From positions 1-9,583 of the forward strand of contig SLHK01000065.1 of assembly GCA_007136165.1 (NCBI GenBank): a DNA stretch of 9,583 nucleotides, read 5' to 3'. The position numbers were made by a program, and so were the translations under genes. Position 1 is the stretch's first letter, and every line of letters starts with the position of its first letter. Shown in pieces: positions 5,020 to 9,583 of this stretch. The stretch is from Syntrophomonadaceae bacterium (GTDB lineage: Bacteria; Bacillota; Dethiobacteria; PWVN01). A model generated the notes under the pieces. It had not been told where the DNA came from. It saw only the letters and a program-made list of their open reading frames with translations, and searched no databases.

Positions 5020-6855
5020 ATGTGTGGTTTTTGCGGTTACCTGAATCAGCGGCAGGACATAGACCCGGCCCTCCTGGCGCAGATGCAGGATACCATGGTT
5101 CATAGAGGTCCCGACGAAGAGGGGTGTTTTACTGACAGAAACCTGGGGCTGGCCTTCCGGCGCCTCCGGATAATCGACCTGGAAAAAGGCAGCCAGCCCA
5201 TGGGCAACGAAGACGAAACCCTGTGGCTGGTATGCAACGGGGAAATCTACAACTACAAGGAACTGCGGCAGGACCTCACTGCCAAAGGCCACTCCTTTCG
5301 CAGCCGCAGCGATGTGGAGGTGATTCTCCACCTCTATGAAGAATACCGGGAAGGCTGCCTCGACAAACTGCGGGGAATGTTCTCCCTGGTCCTCTGGGAC
5401 AAAAAAGAGAAGACCCTTTTCGCCGCCCGGGACAGATTCGGCATCAAACCCTTTTTCTATTTTTACAACGGCAGCACCCTGGCTTTCGCTTCCGAGGCCA
5501 AAGCCCTCCTGGAGATGCCCCAGGTTTCCCGGGAGGTGGAGGAGGCTTCTTTCGCCCACTACCTTACATACCAGTACGTGCCGGAACCCACCACCATGTT
5601 CAAGGACATTCACAAGCTTCCCGCCGCCCATTATTTCACCTGCAGGGCGGGGGAAAGGCCAAAACCCCTTCGCTACTGGCAGGCTTCCTTTGCGCCCCAA
5701 AACAGGCCCCTGCCGGATTTGCTCGCCGAGACCAGGTCCCTGCTGCAGGAGACGGTGGACCTGCACCTGGCCAGCGATGTGCCTCTGGGCTGCTTCCTGA
5801 GCAGCGGTATCGACTCTTCCCTCACCTCTGCTTTGGCGGCAAAACGGCAGCCCCTTTCCACCTTCAGTGTGGGTTATGCCGACACAGATTACAGCGAGCT
5901 CCAGGAAGCCCGGGCCACTGCCCGCTTTCTGGCTACAGATCACCATGAGTATGTAATCAGCCCCGGGGATTTTTTGGAAAACCTGCCCCGGTTGGTCAGG
6001 CATCTGGATGAGCCCGTCGCCGACCCGGCAGCCATCTCCCTTTACTTTGTGGCCCGCCTGGCAGCGGAAAAAATTACCGTGACCCTGTCGGGGGAAGGGG
6101 CCGACGAGGTCTTCGGCGGCTACGGCATCTACCGGGAGCCCTTCAGCCTGGCCCCCTACAAAAAGCTGCCGGCATTTTTGAGGAAAGCCCTCTACAGGGG
6201 CAGCCGCCTTCTCCCCCCCCTGCCGGGAAAAGGCTACCTGGCCCGGGGGTATATTCCCCTTAAGGACCGCTACTTTGGCAATGCCTTCATCTTCAACCAG
6301 GCAGAAAAAACCAGGCTCATGGCCGGGGGCTTGAAACCCCTGGACCCCCGGTTGGTCACAGCTCCCCTGTACCGGGAAGCGGAGGAATATGACGACGTTA
6401 CAAAAATGCAGTACATCGACATTCATACCTGGATGCCGGGGGACATCCTGGTGAAGGCCGACAAAATGACTATGGCCAATTCCCTGGAGCTCAGGGTCCC
6501 GTACCTGGACCACAAGCTCTTCGAGTTCGCCGCGCAAATCCCCCTGAAATACAAGATCCGCCGGCGGCAGACCAAGTACCTGCTGCGGCAGGCCTTTACA
6601 GATTTGCTGCCCCCGGAAGTGACAAACCGCCCCAAAAAAGGTTTTCCCGTCCCCACCCGGCTGTGGCTGAAAGAAAAAAAATTCCAGAAGCACTTCCATG
6701 ACCTCCTGGCTGATAAAAGGGCATCCCGGTGGCTTTCACAAAAAGCGGTGCGGGAACTGTACCGGCAGCACCGGGAAGGGAAGGCGGATAACAGCCGCAA
6801 GTTGTGGACGCTGCTGATCTTCCTTACATGGCTGCGGGTTTTTAACCTGAAGTAG
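5020..6855 (+). CDS. asnB: Asparagine synthetase, glutamine-hydrolysing
   Basis: The 611-residue enzyme makes asparagine from aspartate, glutamine and ATP in the cytoplasm. After the initiator Met, Cys2 (MCGFCGYLN) is the nucleophile of the class II glutamine amidotransferase domain (about 1-210), which also shows HRGPDEEG, LAFRRLRIIDL and NGEIYNYKELR. The synthetase domain (about 225-600) has the ATP pyrophosphatase loop LSSGIDSS at 260-267, LSGEGADEVFGGY from 356 and DKMTMANSLELRVPYLDH. Length agrees with AsnB/AsnO-type enzymes (about 600-640). AAAGGAGG (5006-5013) lies 6 bases before the ATG. The 5' gap shows no convincing promoter, though TATAAATAATAA near 4908-4919 is AT-rich. Related enzymes modify cell-wall or exopolysaccharide substrates, but all key Asn synthetase motifs are here. 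The aspartate aminotransferase gene lies 1 kb upstream. Confidence 0.93.
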   Translation: MCGFCGYLNQRQDIDPALLAQMQDTMVHRGPDEEGCFTDRNLGLAFRRLRIIDLEKGSQPMGNEDETLWLVCNGEIYNYKELRQDLTAKGHSFRSRSDVEVILHLYEEYREGCLDKLRGMFSLVLWDKKEKTLFAARDRFGIKPFFYFYNGSTLAFASEAKALLEMPQVSREVEEASFAHYLTYQYVPEPTTMFKDIHKLPAAHYFTCRAGERPKPLRYWQASFAPQNRPLPDLLAETRSLLQETVDLHLASDVPLGCFLSSGIDSSLTSALAAKRQPLSTFSVGYADTDYSELQEARATARFLATDHHEYVISPGDFLENLPRLVRHLDEPVADPAAISLYFVARLAAEKITVTLSGEGADEVFGGYGIYREPFSLAPYKKLPAFLRKALYRGSRLLPPLPGKGYLARGYIPLKDRYFGNAFIFNQAEKTRLMAGGLKPLDPRLVTAPLYREAEEYDDVTKMQYIDIHTWMPGDILVKADKMTMANSLELRVPYLDHKLFEFAAQIPLKYKIRRRQTKYLLRQAFTDLLPPEVTNRPKKGFPVPTRLWLKEKKFQKHFHDLLADKRASRWLSQKAVRELYRQHREGKADNSRKLWTLLIFLTWLRVFNLK

Positions 6856-6885
6856 TCCTTCGCAAGACCGATTGCAGCTGATCAT

Positions 6886-6958
6886 TTGTAAGGTTTAATG
6901 CAACCCATTACCCCCTACCGGGGGTGCATTTAATCTGTCAATTGAACCCTCCTTACAA
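6886..6958 (+). repeat. Nested inverted repeats downstream of asnB
   Basis: Three complementary pairs are nested: TTGTAAGG/CCTTACAA (6886-6893 with 6951-6958), AATGCA/TGCATT (6897-6902 with 6925-6930) and ACCCCC/GGGGGT (6910-6915 with 6920-6925, loop TACC). The last two share base 6925, so they overlap by one pair. This may be a T-poor transcription terminator or RNA 3' end structure of asnB. The G/C-tract palindrome also resembles the CsoR-type site at 4834-4850 but lacks the full TA flanks and sits 60 bases upstream of the next promoter. Confidence 0.5.
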
Positions 6959-6984
6959 TTCACAAAGGTTTATTCTGAATTTTA

Positions 6985-7013
6985 TTGCATTTATTATTCA
7001 TTTAGGGTATACT
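6985..7013 (+). promoter_or_regulatory. Promoter of the zinc-ribbon protein gene
   Basis: TTGCAT (6985-6990) and TATACT (7008-7013) with a 17-base spacer form a strong sigma-A promoter. The start near 7020 leaves a leader of about 105 bases before the ATG at 7125. Confidence 0.75.
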
Positions 7014-7020
7014 TATTCTA

Positions 7021-7121
7021 ACCAACTGTCTGATTTGGTAATACTTTGGCCTTACCCCGTTTTTGTTTGGGTGCCGGTTAACCAAGGAACAGTTCGGTAA
7101 TCCAAAACAAAGGAGGTAAGG
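7021..7121 (+). promoter_or_regulatory. Structured 5' leader with possible RBS sequestration
   Basis: The leader can pair as ACCAACTGT (7021-7029) with ACAGTT-C-GGT (7089-7098, one bulge), CTTTGG with CCAAGG (7044-7049 with 7082-7087, one G-U) and ACCC with GGGT (7054-7057 with 7069-7072). In a competing fold CCTTACC (7050-7056) pairs with GGTAAGG (7115-7121), which overlaps the end of the AAAGGAGG ribosome binding site. The folds use 7054-7056 in different ways, so they exclude each other in part. Pairings were found by eye; the leader matches no riboswitch class that I recognise. Confidence 0.4.
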
Positions 7122-7124
7122 TAA

Positions 7125-7406
7125 ATGGTTTACGAAGACAGAACCTTGGCCTGCAAGGACTGTGCGGAAGAGTTTACCTTTACCGCCGGTGAACAAGAGT
7201 TTTACGCAACAAAGGGATTCGAAAACGATCCATCCCGATGCCCTGCCTGCCGTACTGCCAAGAGGCAGCAGCGCGATGGCTATCGCGCCAACAGGCAAAT
7301 GCACTCCGTGGTCTGCGACCAGTGTGGATGCGATACGGAAGTCCCCTTTAAGCCCACCGGCGACAAACCCGTCTACTGCCGCACCTGCTTTCAGAACAAA
7401 AGATAA
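7125..7406 (+). CDS. Small double zinc-ribbon protein
   Basis: The 93-residue protein has two sets of paired CxxC motifs: Cys10/13 with Cys39/42, and Cys64/67 (plus Cys69) with Cys85/88. The first half (TLACKDCAEEFTFTAGEQEF, FYATKGFENDPSRCPACR) matches the probable zinc-ribbon zf-trcl-type domain; the second half (VVCDQCGCDTEVPFKPTGD, PVYCRTCFQ) is the CxxC-type ribbon often joined to it in Firmicutes and Chloroflexi. The linker is rich in Arg, Gln and Lys, which suggests nucleic-acid contact, but no function is established. AAAGGAGG (7109-7116) lies 8 bases upstream. The gene has its own promoter, a long leader and its own terminators, so it is monocistronic. Confidence 0.85.
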   Translation: MVYEDRTLACKDCAEEFTFTAGEQEFYATKGFENDPSRCPACRTAKRQQRDGYRANRQMHSVVCDQCGCDTEVPFKPTGDKPVYCRTCFQNKR

Positions 7407-7412
7407 CGGACA

Positions 7413-7440
7413 GGCCCGGAAATTTTTCCGGGCCCTTTCC
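7413..7440 (+). terminator. Hairpin terminator after the zinc-ribbon gene
   Basis: GGCCCGGAA (7413-7421) pairs with TTCCGGGCC (7426-7434) around a 4-base loop, 7 bases after the stop codon. The following CTTTCC is only a weak T-tract, so it may act together with the second hairpin at 7471. Confidence 0.65.
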
Positions 7441-7470
7441 CTATACTGCGGTTAAACTGACACCTGAATT

Positions 7471-7500
7471 CCACCCCTTAAAAGGGTGGGTTTTTCTTTT
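7471..7500 (+). terminator. Strong intrinsic terminator (second in tandem)
   Basis: CCACCC (7471-7476) pairs with GGGTGG (7484-7489) around a 7-base loop, followed by GTTTTTCTTTT. It faces rightwards and insulates the convergent coat-gene operon from the zinc-ribbon gene. Confidence 0.8.
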
Positions 7501-7506
7501 GCAAAA

Positions 7507-7875
7507 CTAATGGGGCATGCGGGTCTCGTAGGGAAGCTGTTTCAGATACCCCATAAAAACCGCCGCCACGTCCCTGGCTACGGGCGCCGATGCGGCATCG
7601 GCCGTGTACTCCCCCATGTCAAAAAGGACCTGGGTGACCCTGCCGTGCTGCTCCCGCACCCTGTTGCAGTTATCATTAATCAGCCTCATCATGTCCCCGT
7701 TAAAAGCCTCATGCTGGCTGATCTGATACACCTGCATCAGGTGTTTTTCGTGGAGGAGCAGGTCGTAAAGCCGGTCCAAATCATTGAAATTCTGGTCTTT
7801 CTTGATATTCAGGGACACCTTCTTGCCGATCTTGAGGGCCCCCGTCTCCGTGGTAATGGTGGACTGGACATCCAT
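7507..7875 (-). CDS. Spore coat CotF-like protein
   Basis: The 122-residue, largely helical product contains DLLLHEKHLMQVYQISQHEA and LINDNCNRVREQHGRVTQVLFDMGEY, fitting the coat F pattern of two helices with EK-x-L, Y and EA, then a conserved FxxM(G)xY end. CotF-type proteins are layered into the endospore coat, and clostridia carry several copies. The N-terminal 25 residues (threonine, glycine and lysine rich) are variable. ATG at 7875 overlaps the stop of the upstream coat-like gene by one base (TGATG), with GGGAGG (7891-7886) about 10 bases before, so the two are translationally coupled. Assignment rests on the remembered family pattern. The single Cys (in NDNCNR) is not a family hallmark. 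Confidence 0.65.
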   Translation of the reverse strand: MDVQSTITTETGALKIGKKVSLNIKKDQNFNDLDRLYDLLLHEKHLMQVYQISQHEAFNGDMMRLINDNCNRVREQHGRVTQVLFDMGEYTADAASAPVARDVAAVFMGYLKQLPYETRMPH

Positions 7876-8081
7876 CAGTTCTGCACCTCCCGGGATATTT
7901 TGTTGGCATAGTTCAGCAGGTTTACGTAGTTCTCCTGGTGGACCCGGCCGGCTGTGTGGAAAACCTCTTTAAAATTGGTATCCTGCAGTTCATTGGCATG
8001 GTGAAAGCACTTCTTGGCGGCCAGCAACTCCCAGGAAAGGTGGTCTTTTAAGTAGTTAATTTCCTTGGTGGAGATGTGCAC
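7875..8081 (-). CDS. Small coat-like helical protein, partner of the CotF-like gene
   Basis: The best start is GTG at 8081, preceded 9 bases upstream by a perfect AAGGAGG (8097-8091), giving 68 residues. A GTG at 8126 in the same frame would add 15 lysine/arginine-rich residues but has no good ribosome binding site, and those codons include this AAGGAGG. The protein (KEINYLKDHLSWELLAAKKC, VFHTAGRVHQENYVNLLNYA) looks like a two-helix ferritin-like segment with a central H-x-E/N-x-Y, resembling the short spore coat proteins paired with CotF-like genes in clostridia. It has one Cys. It overlaps the next gene by one base. A role in the spore is inferred mainly from that neighbour. Confidence 0.65.
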   Translation of the reverse strand: MHISTKEINYLKDHLSWELLAAKKCFHHANELQDTNFKEVFHTAGRVHQENYVNLLNYANKISREVQN

Positions 8082-8144
8082 CTTGTTAGTCCTCCTTGTA
8101 ATTCTTTTTTTTAGTTTTTCTTTCACCTGCTTTCCCTATACACC

Positions 8145-8993
8145 TTAAGCCGGGGGGTCGGGTTTTTTTATTTCCCGCAAAAGCACAGCGGCAGCCTCTT
8201 CCAGGGAAAGGGTGGGGGGCAGGTCCACCCCTTTCGCCTTCAAAGCGTAGAAAAGCTCCAGCAAATCCGGTGTCTCCAGGCCTGCCGCCTGCAGGACCTT
8301 CCTGTCGGTCAAGACCTCCGCCGGTGTTCCCCTGGCCAGAATTTCTCCCTCCCGCATAACATAAACCGTGTCCGCCAGGGGAGCAATGGGGGTCAGGTCA
8401 TGGGTGGTAAAGAGGATGGCTGTGCCGTACTTCTGGTTTATGTTGAGGAGCAGGCTGGTGATTTCCTTTTTGCTGCGCTGGTCCACCCGGGAAAAGGGCT
8501 CATCCAGGACCAAAAGCTCCGGCTGCATGACCAGAGCTCCCGCCAGGGCCACCTTCTGCTGTTCGCCGCCGCTAAGATAGTGGGGAATCTTGCGGGCAAG
8601 ATGGCTGATGTTCAACTCTGCCAGCACCTGGGACACCCGCTCCTCCACTGCCTCCCGGGGCCAGCGGGAATTTAAAGGGGCAAAGGCCACATCATCCCAG
8701 ACGGTAGGGCCAATCAGCTGCTCCTGGGCAGTCTGGAGGAGGACCCCCACCCGGGAGCGCAGCTTTTTAAAATCCCGGGAGGGGTTCAGCCCCAGGACCC
8801 TTACCTCCCCTTCCTGGGGAGCCAGCAGGCCTATGATGTGGGATAACATGGTAGTCTTGCCGCAGCCGTTGGCCCCCAGGAGGGCCACCTTTTCCCCCGG
8901 GTACATGAGAAAGTTTAAACCGCAGATATTTACCTCCGTGGAGTCGGTATACCTGTGTTTTATACAGCCGATATTAATAATTTCCTTCACCAT
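8145..8993 (-). CDS. cbiO: Cobalt/nickel ECF transporter ATP-binding protein
   Basis: The 282-residue ABC ATPase drives a CbiMNQO-type importer. It shows Walker A GANGCGKTT (40-48), Q-loop Gln87, signature LSGGEQQ (140-146), Walker B LLVLDEP with Asp164-Glu165, and the switch histidine in TTHD (His198). The C-terminal 70 residues (ILARGTPAEVLTDRKVLQAAGLETPDLLELF) are typical of CbiO/EcfA proteins. The ATG at 8993 overlaps the stop of cbiQ by seven bases (ATGGTGA), and the poor GGCGGTG before it implies translational coupling; an upstream in-frame start at 9056 would lie inside cbiQ and adds a non-family extension. The D-loop reads SRVD rather than the usual S-x-L-D. Cobalt is the likelier metal, but nickel cannot be excluded, because the substrate-binding CbiM/NikM subunit is outside the window. 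Confidence 0.88.
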   Translation of the reverse strand: MVKEIINIGCIKHRYTDSTEVNICGLNFLMYPGEKVALLGANGCGKTTMLSHIIGLLAPQEGEVRVLGLNPSRDFKKLRSRVGVLLQTAQEQLIGPTVWDDVAFAPLNSRWPREAVEERVSQVLAELNISHLARKIPHYLSGGEQQKVALAGALVMQPELLVLDEPFSRVDQRSKKEITSLLLNINQKYGTAILFTTHDLTPIAPLADTVYVMREGEILARGTPAEVLTDRKVLQAAGLETPDLLELFYALKAKGVDLPPTLSLEEAAAVLLREIKKPDPPA

Positions 8994-9583
8994 AACACCG
9001 CCAGCAGAAAAAAGATAGAGGAAAGGGCCACCGGTGCCACATTTAAAAGATGCCACCTGAAGCCATCCCTGGACGGTATAATGCCGCCCTCATACCCCCT
9101 CAGGAGGAGGATCCTGTAGCACTTCTCATTCATTTCCACCGCATTGACCAGGGCAAAACCCAAAATCCGGGCGGCATTCTTTAAGCTGTTTCCCAGGCTA
9201 TGAAAGTCGAACCCTCCCTTTAGGCGGAGGGCTGTGACGGTTTCCCGGGTTCTCTCTGCCAGAATAAAGAAGGCCCGGTAGGTGAGGAACATAATGTCCA
9301 CCAGCACAGGGGGCAGGACCCTATTCAAGACGGCAAAAAGCTGGATATAAGGGGTGGTGCTGATGAGAAGAAGCAGCACAAAAACGGCACAGCAGGCCCT
9401 AAGGAGGATTAAAACCAGCAGAGGCCCGGAAAAGCCCATAAGAACCCTGCCAAAAAGAAAACCAAAAAAGAGGGGGTAAACCAGGAAGACGGCCTGTTGG
9501 CCCGCCCCGGTCCCCGTGGCCAGCAGCAGGATTGAGAGGGCGGGCAGCAGTAGAAACAGCAGCTCCAGCCTGCCTGCCGTTAC
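8987..9583 (-). CDS. cbiQ: Cobalt/nickel ECF transporter transmembrane protein (start outside the window)
   Basis: The frame is open from the stop at 8987 to the window end (198 residues visible), so the N-terminus is missing; CbiQ proteins are usually about 230-260 residues. The visible N-terminal part is strongly hydrophobic, with leucine- and phenylalanine-rich stretches and further membrane segments (LLVLILLRACCAVFVLLLLI, ILGFALVNAVEM, VALSSIFFLLAVLW). The cytoplasmic coupling helices carry LRLKGGFDFH and ILLLRGYEGG, which stand at the places of the A-R-G motifs that contact the ATPases in the EcfT/CbiQ family. It directly precedes and overlaps cbiO, as in cbiMNQO operons. Confidence 0.82.
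   Translation of the reverse strand, partial: VTAGRLELLFLLLPALSILLLATGTGAGQQAVFLVYPLFFGFLFGRVLMGFSGPLLVLILLRACCAVFVLLLLISTTPYIQLFAVLNRVLPPVLVDIMFLTYRAFFILAERTRETVTALRLKGGFDFHSLGNSLKNAARILGFALVNAVEMNEKCYRILLLRGYEGGIIPSRDGFRWHLLNVAPVALSSIFFLLAVLW

Noticed and set aside
4963..6699. Very long open frame (578 codons) on the minus strand
   Set aside because: It is antisense to asnB throughout, has low-complexity composition (Gly, Gln, Val, Phe rich) without motifs, and arises from the codon bias of asnB, whose catalytic motifs are all intact.
6898..6933. Eleven-residue peptide after asnB
   Set aside because: Only a weak AAGG at short spacing, no following gene within reach, and it coincides with palindromic sequence.
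8082..8126. Upstream GTG start for the small coat-like protein
   Set aside because: No good ribosome binding site; the stretch contains the AAGGAGG for the GTG at 8081.
8994..9056. Upstream ATG start for cbiO
   Set aside because: It lies within the cbiQ coding end and adds residues absent from the family; ATG at 8993 gives the classic overlap.

Overview
The window looks like a chromosomal stretch of an anaerobic, endospore-forming Gram-positive bacterium of the clostridial type (Peptococcaceae, Moorella-like or similar). The reasons are strong AGGAGG ribosome binding sites before nearly every gene, a GC-leaning but not extreme composition, two spore-coat-like genes, an ADP-forming acyl-CoA synthetase, a Cbi-type metal transporter and a HesB-like selenoprotein gene. 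The genus is inference.

Left part (1-1640, minus strand). A cluster reads leftwards: a PrcB-domain lipoprotein (1533-1054), an unannotated 35-residue small ORF with a perfect ribosome binding site (1024-917), and the start of an ADP-forming acetyl/acyl-CoA synthetase (870 to beyond base 1). A 14-bp-stem hairpin covers the stop codon of the small ORF just upstream of the synthetase ribosome binding site.

Centre (1637-4081, plus strand). A divergent promoter (TTGCTA-N18-TATAAT) drives serC (phosphoserine aminotransferase, GTG start at 1709) and a class I aspartate aminotransferase. The unit ends in a 13-bp-stem terminator shared with a convergent minus-strand operon. That operon (4818-4083) encodes a CoA-binding Rossmann protein and, overlapping it by 8 bases, a HesB/IscA-like protein with an in-frame TGA exactly at the position of the family's conserved cysteine, so a probable selenoprotein. 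Its promoter (TTGCCA-N17-TAAAAT) is followed immediately by an ATACCCC/GGGGTAT inverted repeat of the type bound by CsoR/CstR-family repressors. This is the most interesting part of the window.

Right part. asnB (5020-6855, plus) makes asparagine from aspartate, the product of the nearby aminotransferase. A 269-base gap holds nested inverted repeats, then a good promoter and a structured leader before a small double zinc-ribbon protein (7125-7406) that ends in two terminators. From the right edge a minus-strand run comprises cbiQ (partial) and cbiO (an ECF-type cobalt or nickel importer), followed by two translationally coupled small spore-coat-like proteins (8081-7507).

There is no CRISPR array, tRNA, rRNA or insertion sequence that I can see, and no gene-free stretch longer than 300 bases.
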